Source of the DNA: Ctenosaura bakeri | Taxonomy: Eukaryota; Chordata; Lepidosauria; Squamata; Iguanidae | Assembly: GCA_948474755.1 (NCBI GenBank) | Contig: CAOLHI010004227.1 | Location: 62,001 to 126,000, forward strand | DNA length: 64,000 nt | Reading direction: 5' to 3' | Part shown: in pieces, positions 42,959 through 54,330 of the stretch | Position numbering within the stretch: the first letter of the stretch is position 1 | Layout: each line of letters opens with the position of its first letter | Program-made: the position numbers and the translations under genes | Notes under the pieces: generated by a model | Seen by the model: the letters and a program-made list of their open reading frames with translations, nothing else | What the model was told of the DNA's origin: nothing | Database searches by the model: none

Positions 42959-43281
42959 CTTCTTTATAATATTTTTATTAAAACAACTGTTATTCACATT
43001 ATATACTTGTATTGTCATATTTTCAAATTAAAAAAACAAAAAAGCAAGCTTATTTACCATGTTATCATACAATCTATCCATTTCTCTTATAACTTCCCCT
43101 CAACTCTTGATAGAACCTCTATTTAAGTAACTTATCATGATCTCAATAAACATAAATTCTCTAATGTAGACTGGCTTCTTTAAATTACATATTATAGTAT
43201 ACGTATTACCTATTATAGTATACAGATCTATTTCTCATCATATCCATATACAATTATCCAGCTATTCAACTCCTTTAATAT
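42959..43281 (-). other. L1 3' UTR
   Basis: About 320 bp, AT-rich, from the ORF2 stop to the poly(A); carries the AATAAA signal near its end. Confidence 0.7.
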
Positions 43282-46200
43282 CTATATCCAGTTTTCTTCT
43301 ATTACTGTCTTAATTGATCTCAAATCATCAAGTTTTTTTGTCTGCCTTTTATTCCGCAGATTAAGTGTATGGTCTTCTAAAATAATAAATTCTAAAACCT
43401 TCTGTATCCATTCTTGTATTTCCGGTATTTCCTCTTTTTTCCAATATCTAGCATATACAATCCTGGCAGCCGAAACCATATACAGAATTATATATTCATA
43501 TCTATTATATTTCTTATCAATCTGATGCAACATATTTAAAAGATATATTTCAGGTGTCATAGGCAACTCTATTTGTAAAATTTCTGTCATTGACTTGTGA
43601 ATATTTCTTAATAAACCTTAGCTTTACAACACTTCCACCACATGTGATAAAAGGTTCCGTTTTCTTGTGAACATTTCCAGCATGCTTTATTTTCCAACTT
43701 GTATATATTTGCAAGTTTTGATGGATCTAGGTACCATCTATGAAGCATTTTTATGTAATTTTCTTTTAAATTCTGAGCTAATGTAAATTTTTGTGTATTA
43801 GCCCAGCTTTTTCCCCAATGTTCCAGGTTTATCGTATGCCCAATATTCTGTGCCCAGACGATCATAGATTCTTTTATTCTCTCAGTTTCTAATTCCATAT
43901 CCAGTAAATATTTATATAAGTGTGATGTTAAATGTTCCTTTTTCTCAAATACTATTTTCTCCCATTCGTTCGGTTGAGGGTTTGTCTCAATTCCTTCTAA
44001 TTTAAGATCCATTTTAAATTTTTCCTTTAGTTGTATATGTAGGAACCATTGACAATCCCTACCTTCTTCTGCCAATTCTTCTCTTGATTTGATTCTTTGA
44101 TTTCCTTTGGAATCTGTAATTATCAAATCTCTATATGTAAGCCATCTATCAAATGGTTGTTTTGTTCTTCCCATCAAAACCTCTTGGGGTGACACCCATA
44201 ACGGTATTTTCAAATATATTTTCTTCTTCCAAAATTTCCATATTCCAAATAATGGTTTTCTTATATAATGATTAAGAAATTCTTTATCAGCCTTTGACTT
44301 TTGGTACCAAAGATAACCATGCCATCCGAATCTCAGATTTGATCCTTCAAGATTCAATACTCTCTCATTCTTCAATTCCATCCAATCCTTAATCCAATTC
44401 ATTCCGTTCGCAAGGAAGTATAATCTTAAATCTGGGACGTTACAGCCACCTCTTTCTTTCCTATCAGTCAGTATTTTCCATTTAATTCTTGGTTTTTTAG
44501 CCGCCCAAATGAATTTTGTTAAGTCTTGTCTCCATTCTTTAAAGTATTTAAAATTGGTAATAATGGGTAGATTTTGAAACAAATAGTTGATCTTTGGGAG
44601 AATCATCATCATAATTGTTGCCATTCTACCCATTAGTGAAAGGTTTAATTTAGACCAACTGTGCAAATCTCTTTTGATCTCTCCCCATTTCTTGATATAA
44701 TTATTCTCAAATAATGCATTATTCTGTTTGGATATTATAATTCCTAAATAATTAATCTTTTTCTCTTCTTTGATGCCGGTTCTTCGTTCTATTAATTCTA
44801 TTTCATCTCTTCTCATATTTTTGGATATAAATTTTGTTTTCTCCTTGTTAATTTTAAACCCGGCTATTTTTCCAAATTCTTCACAGATCTCTAAAAACTT
44901 TAATACACTTGATTCCAGGTCTTCAAGAAATACTACCAAATCGTCTGCGTAAGCCTTCAGTTTGTATTCACCTCCTTTTATTTTGGCTCCTTTAATTATC
45001 CCATCCATTCTTATCTTCCTTAATAGAACTTCCAGCACCATGATGAATAATAAAGGGGAGAGCGGACAGCCTTGACGGGTACCTTTCCTTATATTTATCA
45101 GGTCGGACTTATCTCCATTAATTAATAATTGAGCTTTGCAGTTGAGATATATTTGTTTTATCCAAATTATGAACTTTTCTCCACAGTCAAGTCTTTTTAA
45201 TAATCCAAATAGAAATTCATGATCCACATTATCAAAGGCCTTTTCGGCATCTACGAAGATCATCATGCATTTTTTCTCGTTATATTTTCCATAATATTCC
45301 AACATATTAATCACCGTCTGGATGTTATCTCTGATATATCTCTTAGGTAGAAATCCACTCTGATCTTCGTGGATCATTTCTTGTAGTATGAATTTTAGTC
45401 TATTTGCAAGTATTTTTGTAAACACTTTATAATCAATATTTAGTAGAGATATCGGTCTGTAACTGTTAGGATTTGTCGGATCTTTTCCCTCCTTTAATAT
45501 TAAGGTTGTTAGCTTCGTTCCACGAATCTGGTTTGCCTTCCTTCTTAATTTCATTAAACATCTTTCTCATCGGTTCTCTTAGTTCTTCTTGCAATTCTTT
45601 GTAGTATAGTCCGGTAAAACCGTCCAGACCCGGGGCTTTCCCAATTTTGATTTTTTTTATTGCATTTATTACTTCCATGCATGTGATTTCAGCATTTAAA
45701 CTATTCCTTTGTTCTTCTGTTAACTTTATCAAATCTTGATTATCTAAGTATTCTTCTATCTTCTTCACCTTATTACTTTTTATCTGCTCTTGATATAGCT
45801 CTTTATAGTATTTCCTAAATACATTCAATATAATTTTCTCATCTGACGTTATCTCATTATTTTTCTTCACTTGCAAAATTAAATTTCTTACTCTTCTTTT
45901 CCGTATCTTGTAAGCCAGCCATCTTCCAGGTTTATCAGCGTTTTCGAAATTTTTCTGTTTGAGCATTCGCAATTTTTTCTCAATCTCAGTCAAATTCTCT
46001 GCTTGTAATTCCATTTGTAACTCTTTATGTTCTTTTCTTTTCTTTTTATTCTCCGGGTTCTTTCTTAATTCTTCCTCTATATCTTTAATTCTTAATTCCA
46101 GATTTGTTATTTTCTCTTCTCTTTTCTTCCTCCACTCCGAATTCCATTTTATCATCAGACCTCTCATTACGGCTTTCCCCGCATCCCAGACCATCTTTGC

Positions 46201-47044
46201 CGCCATTCCGTCTTTATCATTTTGTAAGAAATAATTCCTCAGCTCTTCTTTTGCTTTTTTCAAATATTCTGTATTTCTTAAAAGAAAGTCATTAATGCGC
46301 CAATTACTATATTTGCTCTGCTTTCTACAATTTAATTCTAACTGGATGGGATTGTGATCCGACCAAATTCTTGGAAGAATTTTAATGTCTTTAACTGATG
46401 AGCACAAAATTTTTGAAATCCAAAACATATCAATTCTGGACATACTTTTATGACTTTCTGAGTAGAAGGTGAATCCACCTTTTTCATGCTTATTTCGCCA
46501 AATGTCCATCACAGATAAATCTTCCATCAGTCTAAAAAGGTTCTCGGTAATCTACCGTGTTTCTTTTTCCTTTCAATGTCATCGTTCTGTCTATCATAGA
46601 GTCCACCACACCATTCAAATCTCCCATAAGGAAGATATTATCTTGATTTCTGTCTTCAATATATTTATGTATCTCTTCTCCTATTTTCTCGTAAAATTTG
46701 CTTTTATTTTCTAACGGAGAATATATTCCAATTAATAGGAGTTTTTTTTCCAGGAATTTGAATTTCTACACCCACATAGTGTCCTTCTTTATCTAAAAAT
46801 ACTTCTTGTGTTGGGTATTTCGCATTTATGTACATTACAACTCTTTTTTTTTTTTTTCAAATGCTGAGATATAACATTTTCCTAATTTCGGGTTTTTCAA
46901 ATATTTTATATCTTTATCTCTAATTCTGGTCTCTTGTAGACAGATTACATCAGCTTTGGTTTTTTCAAGGTAGTGGAAGACCTGTCTTGTCTTGTAATTC
47001 GAATTTAAACCTTTCACATTCCATGAAATGCATTTTAAAGCCAT
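43282..47044 (-). pseudogene. L1 ORF2: endonuclease-reverse transcriptase with frameshifts
   Basis: ORF2p nicks target DNA and copies L1 RNA there. The start ATG is at 47,044, four bases after the ORF1 stop. The APE endonuclease has ISWNVKGLN and QETR (47,035-46,920), GDLNG near 46,625, and SRIDMFW and WSDHNPI near 46,440-46,350. RT has RPISLLN, FVDAEKAFDNVDHEFL, GTRQGCPLSPLLF and YADDLVVFLED (catalytic Asp pair at 44,944-44,949). The C-terminal cysteine motif CWKCSQENGTFYHMWWKC is near 43,690-43,635. Frame changes occur at an A-run near 46,845, near 46,745, near 46,540, around 45,500 and at about 43,600. Long frames between (648 and 353 codons) show light decay. Confidence 0.93.
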
Positions 47045-47048
47045 CTTT

Positions 47049-48035
47049 TCAGTCCTCCTCTTCAATTATTTTATTATCTATTTCCAAACTCGGCTGTTCT
47101 TGTTCAGGTTCAATCTCCGGTTCTTCCTCTTGCTCTTCTCTCTCTTTACTATTTTGCGCCTCTTCTGTTGTTTCTTGTCTCTTATGTATCATTTCCTTCT
47201 TGTATTGTTTTAACTCTTCTATTAATTCGCTAGATTCTTCCGTCGATGTGCATTTATATCTTTTGAAATTCCAGATAAAAGATAGTCCTTCTGTTCTCTC
47301 CCATCTGTATCTAATATTATTCTTCTGCAAATATGTTGTCAGATTTTTGTATTCTTGTCTCTTTTTTAATGTCTGAAATGGCACATCTTTAAAGATCTTC
47401 AGTTCAGTACCTTCCACAATGAATTTTTCGTCATAATTTCTTTGAAGTATCTTCTCTTTCATCTTTGTTCTGATGAAGCAGATTAAGATGTCTCTTGGCA
47501 AGTTCTTTTCTTTTGCCATTTTAGAATTAATCCGAAACATCTTATCTATTTCTTGCTCCATTCTTTCTTCCGTCACTTCCATGTATGTTGCTATTTCCGG
47601 AATAAGACGTTCATAGATATTTTCAGCTGGGCGTTCTGCCAAACCCCTGATTTTCAAACATCTGTCTCTGTATCTCAACTCCTGTATTTCTAATTCCTTG
47701 TCTTGTCTATTAAGTCCTTCCTTCATCTCTTTCTTTTCCTCTTCCACTCTAGACAGTCTTTCCTGTATTTGCTTTACTTCACTCTGCATTGCTTTCATCT
47801 CTTTATTCATTTTTTCCATCTTTTTATTAATACTTTCCATCTCTTTCTTAATGTCCATTTTTATTTCATTTCTCATATCTTTCAATTCCTGCCTTATTGC
47901 TTGTTTGAAATTTATCAATTCTTCTAGAATTTTTTCTCCAATCCCTCCTTCCTGTGTAGTCTGTTCCACTGATCCTCTTTTTTCTATTGTTAATTGGGTT
48001 TGAGTTGCGTTCTTTTTCCTTGATGTCATCTTCAA
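47049..48035 (-). CDS. L1 ORF1 protein, intact, 328 aa
   Basis: ORF1p is the RNA-binding chaperone that coats L1 RNA as a trimer. The frame is uninterrupted. Residues 1-30 are a basic/polar N-terminus. Residues 34-120 are strongly heptad-like (EELINFKQAIRQELKDMR...) and form the coiled coil. Residues 124-205 fit the RRM (RCLKIRGL; RDILICFIRTK). Residues 206-268 fit the CTD (LKIFKDVPFQTLKKR; YRWERTEGLSF). The last 60 residues are acidic and glutamate-rich, an extension beyond the usual fold. Two starts are possible (48,035 or 48,029). The stop is four bases before the ORF2 ATG, so ORF2 is probably translated by reinitiation. Confidence 0.93.
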   Translation of the reverse strand: MKMTSRKKNATQTQLTIEKRGSVEQTTQEGGIGEKILEELINFKQAIRQELKDMRNEIKMDIKKEMESINKKMEKMNKEMKAMQSEVKQIQERLSRVEEEKKEMKEGLNRQDKELEIQELRYRDRCLKIRGLAERPAENIYERLIPEIATYMEVTEERMEQEIDKMFRINSKMAKEKNLPRDILICFIRTKMKEKILQRNYDEKFIVEGTELKIFKDVPFQTLKKRQEYKNLTTYLQKNNIRYRWERTEGLSFIWNFKRYKCTSTEESSELIEELKQYKKEMIHKRQETTEEAQNSKEREEQEEEPEIEPEQEQPSLEIDNKIIEEED

Positions 48036-49772
48036 TAATTGCTAGATTCAGTGCTTAATGTCCTAAAACAAATTATTTCCTCCAGAACAAAATCAATACT
48101 CTTATACCAACTTCCCAGGATGTAAGTTACAAGTTACAGTGAAAACTTCACTCTAAGTTTTAATTTCTTATAAATTTTCTATTCACAATCTTAAATAGAT
48201 ATCAATAATAAATTTCTATCAATAATATTAGTACTATCAATCTATTTCTAATCTAGCCTTTTAATGTATTCTTATTCAAATATATACCAATGTATTGATC
48301 ATCAAATCTTATTATATGTTACAGGCATTCAACTTATATATTTATCTCTTGCTAATATTTTTGCTTTAGGACAGAAAAGAACAATAATAAAAATATGGAG
48401 AGAAATCAGAAATAGAAAAGAGAAAAAAAAATTTTTTTCTTCAATGCCCACCTTCACAGAAAAAAACAGTTATGTTGTTTAGCCACAAGATGGGGCTGCT
48501 TATCAATATTTCATGCACAGTTTGTGAATCTAATTGTTATCCAAACTTAGCCCAGCTGCTAGTAATTGGCAAATGTTTTACGCTAGTAATCTCCCCCCAG
48601 GTCAGGTTATTTCAATACTTCAATACTTCAACCAAAGTGATCTTTTCAAATATTTTTCCCATCCCCCTCTGCTTTCTGTGAAGTATATCTTATTTTCTAA
48701 TTTTTTAAACTTAGTTCTAATTATTTACAGTACCTATAAGTATTACTAAACAAAGAAACTAGGAGTGAATCCTGAACAGCTATATCTCATCACCTTCCCC
48801 ATCCACTTAATGTGTACATTTAAATTTATTAATGTCTTTGTGTAATTTTTAAGAACCTCTGATGTATCTCAGGTTCTCACAGTTTTTTATTCCACAATCT
48901 CAAACCCTTCTGTATTTCTCGGTCCTCCAGTCTTTCTCAAATCACCTCAGTCACCTCAGTCACACCTTCCCCTCAATCTCAGTCCATTCTCCGCTCCGCC
49001 ACCATCTCAAATCGCAGTTTCAGTTTATTCTGATCTTCACCTTCTTAGACTACCAGTCCTTCGCCATCCTTCTGAAATTGCCAGTCCTTTTCCACCTTTT
49101 CAGTCCCAATCAGTCTCCCGTTACTGCACCACGCCACTGCCGTTTGTCGCTTCACTCCGCCATCTCTCCTCGTTTCTCCCACTCAGCTTCTCAAAATACC
49201 ATCAGGGGGTGAAAATCCTTTATTATTTTACTCTTGCTTATATCTACTTTAGTATTAAATGTTCTCTCAAATGAAAGTCCCCAATACGTATATCTGATTT
49301 CTTAAAGCAATTAAAAAAAAAAAGAGAGAGAGAGAACAACAAAGCACAAAGCACGTCTTAATCACCTCAGTCTTATTCACCTCAATCCAATCCTTCTAGA
49401 TTCTTTCTTTTCGCTTTTTAATTCTAAATTGATAAGATCCACTTAAGTTCTTTCAGGAGTCGCACTTACTTGTTGTTTATTAAAAAAAAAAAAAGGCTTT
49501 AGCTTCCCTTCGCTGCTCTAGCAGCTGCCCAGCGTGGCTGTGGTTCCTTTCGGCTCCCGCTCATCTTCGTCTCTCGACATAGGGGGATAATCTCCCCTAT
49601 ATCTTTCAGAAGTCGAGCTATCAAGCCCTCTTCAGGACCCTCTGAACTCCCTTTACCGGGGGAGTATTTGATCGGCTCTTGTATGTTCCTCCCAAGCCGA
49701 TTTCGCCTCGCTGGGTGATCATGTACTGGCAGACTTGCCTTTACACAACCTCTCGGTCCGCCATCTTGATGA
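48036..49772 (-). promoter_or_regulatory. L1 5' UTR with presumed internal promoter
   Basis: About 1.7 kb. The 5'-most 270 bases (49,500-49,772) are GC-richer than the rest, as expected for an L1 internal promoter. Further on it is pyrimidine-rich on the plus strand, with a TCACCTCAG short repeat near 48,945-48,966. No specific factor site is asserted. Confidence 0.6.
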
Positions 49773-51560
49773 GTTTTAAAGTGTTAGTGATCCCTTAATT
49801 TGATTATGTCTTACAGTAATTGACAGCCATGTTATCAAAACCAATCAAATGGGTGTCGTATTTTTAGCAAAAATTATTTGTGCTTTTTTTGTGCCCACTT
49901 TTTTTCCACGTGGGCCCATTTAGGCTGCAACCCTAAGACTAACATACTTGGCTATAAGTCTTATTTAAAACATAAGACTTCTTACTTCTGAGGGAGTGTG
50001 TACTGAATTTCACTTGTGAGTTTAGTATAGCTGCGGTTTCTGCTATCACTGTGTAGAAGATGTGACTTACCTAGGGACAGAGGTGCTTCTGAGGAATCTC
50101 CATAGGTGGCTTTGAAACATGGAGAAACCATTGCTTCTTTGAAAATACTAGTTCAACATGGTGGATTCTCCCCTCAAAACTGGAGTATTTTTTGCTTAGC
50201 TGATTTAGCCATTCTGGAGACACCTCATACAAAATATGATTAGGAAGGATTGCATCAACTCTGTTTCTAAACTGGCTTCATTATAGATCTTTCTGGATCC
50301 AGTTCAGTCTAGTGTCAGATTGAAAGGGCCCTCCTTGCATCCAACATAGGAGAAAAGACTTCTGGTGTCATACAGCCAGGACTGGCAGGTTGAAGCACCA
50401 GGATTTTTTTTTTTTTTCATTAGCAGGAACAATTAAATTCTCTACCACCTCAAGCTTCCCTGGTCCATTCAATCCTTCCTAGTAACTGAGGAAGCAGTAA
50501 ATGGATTTTCCCAATGGCTATTGCTCTTATAATGCCAAGTGTTTTGGGATGGTGTGTTCCTGAGTGGGAAAAGACCCATTAGCCCTTCAGATATTGTTGA
50601 ATTGTGCATCCCATCTGGCTTTTCCAGCATAGCTAGTGATGAGGGGTAATGAAAGTTGGGGCCACAGTTGCCCACATCCAGCATAAAGATTGTATGATTC
50701 AGAGTGAAAATTACACAGAGCATCAAATGTTGTTGCCACAAGAAGACCAAGTATTCCTCTTTGGGAGGGGTACTGTGTTCACAAAAATACAAGCAAGGAT
50801 GTGTGTATGCAGAGCAGGAAGCTTGAATTCTTTGTTGGTTTATTTTCCTTGCCAATACAGTAGACTAAAATGATTCTTCATAGGCAAGGATGCGCAAAAA
50901 GACAAAGTAATATTTCAGTCAAGTGGTCTCTGGTTTGCAGAAAGTATTTGATCCTGTTTTTCCAGGGCTCTGCTTTTTGGTGGTCTCTTCTTAAGCCCTT
51001 TCTAGCAACACAAAGCTAAATAACTGTGCCTGCTTTCAAGAGTGAATCACAGTATTTATCTCTATAAGAAATAGTTGCCCTAATGGCACACTTTCATTTG
51101 ATCTGTGCTTGAGTTGGTGACTATCCTATCTGCTTTGAAAGGTTCTCTTCACTTAGAACAGAAGAGTTTTAAAATCTTGCAGTAGGGTATCTTTTTTTTT
51201 TTAACATAGCCTTTCTGTGGTTCAGCTTTAAAAAAAAAAAAAGGGCAAGCTTAGAATTGGCCATAATACGGAGATCCTTTTCACTAACAATCTGGTTTAT
51301 ATTTGTTTCTGGTTAAAATGGGGCTCCTGACTTCCATCAACCACAGGCCCAATTGCAAATGAGAAGCTTGTCTCATTATCACTGATGGCTTCTGGTCTCA
51401 ACCATGTGGATCACATTCACTCTATGGGAATGCTGTGTGCTGCAGTCCTATTTGGAACTGAGTTTGCTGAGTTAAGAATTTAACAGGTATTGGAAAGAAG
51501 GTATGATCAGTTTCAGAGCATGCTTTTCTCAGGAAAGTCTCGGTGTCAACCTTGGGTGGT
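49773..51560. other. No gene; possible reptile repeat remnant at 49,920-50,010
   Basis: GGCTGCAACCCTAAGACTAACATACTTGG and AAGACTTCTTACTTCTGAGG resemble a common reptile block that reads TGCAATCCTAxACACACTTACCTGGGAGTAAG. The rest is unrecognised; a T-run lies at 50,407-50,420 and A-runs near 51,228-51,242. Confidence 0.4.
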
Positions 51561-51562
51561 AG

Positions 51563-51785
51563 TGAATGCCTGTAAGTCATTTCCATCTACGATGATCCTA
51601 GGATGACCCTACTGTGGGAATGTCTTGGCTAGATTTGTTCAGAGGGGAATTGCCATTGTCTTCCTCTGAGGCTGAAAGAGTGTGACTTGCCCAAGACCAC
51701 CTAGTGGTCTTCTGTGGTCAAGTAGGGATTTGAACCTTGGCCTCTGGAGTCCTAGTCTAACATTTAAAATACTACACCAATCTTT
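51563..51785 (-). mobile_element. tRNA-headed SINE, copy 10
   Basis: CTTGGCTAGATTTGTTCAGAGG, AAGAGTGTGACTTGCCCAAGACC and GATTTGAACCTTGGCCTC are retained; the head is eroded past ATACTACACCAA. Confidence 0.85.
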
Positions 51786-51885
51786 GGCAATTCCAGTTAA
51801 AAGGGTCAAGGGATGGGAAAAACCTTTCTCTACTTGAGACCTACAGAGCAGCTGCCAGTCAGAGTAGATGATGCGTGATTATTCT
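51786..51885 (+). mobile_element. Second tRNA-SINE type, body fragment
   Basis: TTCCAGTTAAAAGGGTCAAGG, TCTACTTGAGACC and AGCAGCTGCCAGTCAGAGTAGATGATG are characteristic blocks. The head is missing and probably removed by the adjoining SINE. Confidence 0.5.
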
Positions 51886-51887
51886 TT

Positions 51888-51995
51888 GGCCTTTCTGATG
51901 ATTTTTGAACTATATCTCCCATAATCCATTACCATAGGCCATGTTGTATAGGGCTGATGGGAATTGTAGGCCCAAAAATTAGATGGCACAGGCCT
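51888..51995. mobile_element. Palindromic hAT-like MITE, decayed
   Basis: ATTTTTGAACTATATCTCCCATAATCC and GATGGGAATTGTAGGCCCAAAAATTAG form the two inverted arms. Confidence 0.45.
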
Positions 51996-52194
51996 GGCAA
52001 AGCTAGAACAGACTAAGCTAGAAAAGTCCAGTGGTCTGAAGAGACCTTCCTCCCAGGTTCTGGTCTGCCAGCAAACTCAAGATTTGATGCCATGGTGAGA
52101 AAACCAAACACGGATGAAAAAGACAGTACATGAAGTGCCACATAGTCTACCTGAAAGGATGAAGAAACAGCCTTAAGGCAAGCAGTTTAATTGT

Positions 52195-52253
52195 TTCTTC
52201 TTCTTCTTCTTCTTTTTCTTCTTCTTCTTCTTCTTCTTCTTCTTCTTCTTCTT
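52195..52253. repeat. (TTC)n microsatellite
   Basis: About 19 CTT units with one TTTTT interruption; it yields a spurious poly-lysine frame on the minus strand. Confidence 0.95.
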
Positions 52254-52518
52254 TAATTGAATAGTGTTTATATTTTGACAGAAAATGGGAGCTTTGCAGC
52301 TCAAACATTTTGAAAACCCACATGTTCTGTTTCTTTGAAAGACTGTTTGGACTCTACTGAAAGGGCAGGGCTTTGGTCCCCCTCCCAACCTCTTTAGAAA
52401 TCTGCTTATATTCATATTGCCAGAGGCAAAAGAGGAGAGAGGGCCTGCACCTATCTGTTTGCACAATGGTTATGTTTGACTGGAATAGGCAAGCTGGTGC
52501 CCCTCCCAGTGTTTTGGA

Positions 52519-52733
52519 TTGTTGTTGCTGTTGTATGCCTTGAAGTCATTTCTGACTTAACAGTTTTCCTGGCAAGATTTGTTCAGAGGAGGGTTGCCTT
52601 TGCCTTCCTCTGAGGCTAAGAAACTGTGACCTGCACAAGGACATCCAGTGGGTTTCCATGGCTAGGAGGAGATTTGAACCCTGGTCTCCAGAGCCATTAT
52701 CTAATGCTCAAACCACTATGCCATGCTTGGTCT
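52519..52733 (-). mobile_element. tRNA-headed SINE, copy 11
   Basis: TTGTTGTTGCTGTTGTATGCC tail, TTTTCCTGGCAAGATTTGTTCAGAGG, and head CTCAAACCACTATGCCATGC. A short deletion lies after CTGACTTA. Confidence 0.88.
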
Positions 52734-52989
52734 AATTTTGGACTAACTCACTTAATTCCCAGTTAACATAGGCTATGGTTTGGAGTGGAAGGAGTTGTAG
52801 TTTAGAACATCTGGAAGACACCAACGTTCTTTAAGAAGCATATACTCTATCAAAATATTTCAATACTTTTTAAAGTGGTAACCCCCTTTTCTTCCCCCTT
52901 GCCTTGCTTCTGTGCTTTTAACAATATTTGTAAAAATGACATAGGTCAGACTTTTCCACTTGTTTGTTCCAATGCCAAGAGAAAAAAAA

Positions 52990-53330
52990 CTGCTTGTTTC
53001 CACTTGTTGCATACCCTCCAGCATTTCACAGATGAAAACCAGGACACATGTGGCAAAGCAATATTACCAGATGGCAAATACTATTAATGTTAGGAGAGCT
53101 GGGAGAGTCTGCAGGATTTTGCTGCTGCCTGAACCTATTAGAAAGAAAAAAAATCTGACCCCTCTTCTCCTCTCTCCCCCTCCATTAATTGAATACAAAC
53201 TAGTTTTATACTTTGAACTCCATTTGCAACAACCAAAGTAAGCTGGTGACAAGAGGTAGAAGAGGGAGGAGAAGAGAGAAACTAGGGCACATTAAAAGCA
53301 GTTGAGAAAGTGGGATGATAGGGAATAAAT
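52990..53330 (+). repeat. Family D interspersed repeat
   Basis: CATACCCTCCAGCATTTCACAGATGAAAACC, CTCCATTTGCAACAACC and GAGAAAGTGGGATGATAGGGAAT align along the copy at 40,995. Confidence 0.6.
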
Positions 53331-53739
53331 AGTGATTAGGGATAGGCCAACCAAATCCTTGAATCCTCCGCAAGGATTCAAGATTTGTGAATCCGAATCC
53401 CTGCACCAAAATACGCAAACTGAATCTTTCAAATCCACCAACAAATAGTTTGTTGGAGACCGGGATGCTTGAAAACCTGGGAGACCAGACACACAAGGGA
53501 AGATGGCAAGTAGGTAAGTTTTTCCCTTGGAGTAATAACAGCCTTTGCTAACAAATTTCAGAAGTTATATCTGAGGTTGTATTCCAATATATTTAAATTG
53601 AACATTTAATATTTACCTTCTGCACTATTTTCTGTGCTGGAAATCAATGGCACGTTAAATGCTGGGGTCAGTGGGTCTGATGCCTATCAGAAGTAGTGAG
53701 GCAGAGGGCCAGTCTACCCAGTGATTGCCACATGGAGGC
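53331..53739. other. No gene recognised
   Basis: A local ATTCAAGATTTGTGAATCCGAATCCC pattern (53,365-53,400) resembles GATTCAAGATTCATGAGATTCGTGGATTCCC at 60,885-60,912; origin unknown. Confidence 0.35.
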
Positions 53740-53796
53740 TGTTACCCTGATTTCTGGAGTCCCTTGGGGGAACTTCAATGTACTCCACATGATGGG
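53740..53796 (-). mobile_element. LTR-B copy 2, left piece
   Basis: TGTTACCCTGATTTCTGGAGTCCC is the reverse of the end of the solo LTR at 8,860-8,884. The LTR continues at 58,983, after the inserted gypsy element. Confidence 0.65.
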
Positions 53797-54097
53797 GTTT
53801 TCGGGAAAAAATTATCTTACACGGATCAACAAACTTAATAAAGATTTTTGTAACATAGAAAGGGGATTGTTTTCAGACGTTAAACTGAGAATGGAACTTT
53901 TCCCCCCCACCTTACACTTTAACAGACAGTTTCTCCTAAGATAGTTGTAAAAGAACGAACGTCATCATGCCAAATGGTTCCTTTGAAATTCCAGCCAGAA
54001 GGAATGGTTGGCGCCTGGGAATAGCTAACAGCCTACTATCACTATTTCCTCAGTCTACTGCTATCCTAAAACAATAAAAAATGGAGGACTCCCGACA
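53797..54097 (-). mobile_element. 3' LTR of Ty3/gypsy element 2
   Basis: About 300 bp matching 58,675-58,982 (ACACGGATCAACAAACTTAAT; CAGACAGTTTCTCCTAAGATAG; GGAGGACTCCCGACA). The first 18 or so bases are eroded. On the minus strand a purine tract (AAAAAAGGGGGGCAGGA) immediately precedes its TGTCGGGAG start, as a polypurine tract should. Confidence 0.85.
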
Positions 54098-54330
54098 TCC
54101 TGCCCCCCTTTTTTAAAAAAATATATACATAAAGATACACAAAATATAGAAAATATCACGGAACAGTAGAAAGACAAGAAAACTAAATAGTAATATGAAT
54201 GCAGTAGCAAGTCAGTGGGGCGTTTAGGAAAATGCCGGCAAGATAGCGAAGGTGCCCCCTTCAGCAAACTGGAATGAAAAACAGGATGAATAGCCTTGAG
54301 GGGAAGGGAATTTGTTCAAAAGAGACATCA

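Larger units (their letters stand above)
42953..49772 (-). mobile_element. L1 LINE, essentially full length (about 6.8 kb)
   Basis: Read on the minus strand: 5' end ATCAAGATGGCGGACCGAGAGG near 49,770 (a start typical of L1), 5' UTR, ORF1 (48,035-47,049), ORF2 (47,044-43,282), a short AT-rich 3' UTR, AATAAA (plus-strand tttatt at 42,974-42,979) and a short poly(A) at 42,953-42,958. Intact ORF1 and few ORF2 lesions show a fairly recent insertion. A 10-bp match TAGTATAGCT at 42,944-42,953 and 50,023-50,032 may be the target duplication, in which case the insertion would extend to 50,022. Confidence 0.92.

Noticed and set aside
45959..48003. Plus-strand frames rich in Phe, Leu and Ser
   Set aside because: Antisense shadows of the L1 ORF1 and ORF2.
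52173..52466. Minus-strand frame with poly-lysine end
   Set aside because: The lysine run is the translated (TTC)n microsatellite.
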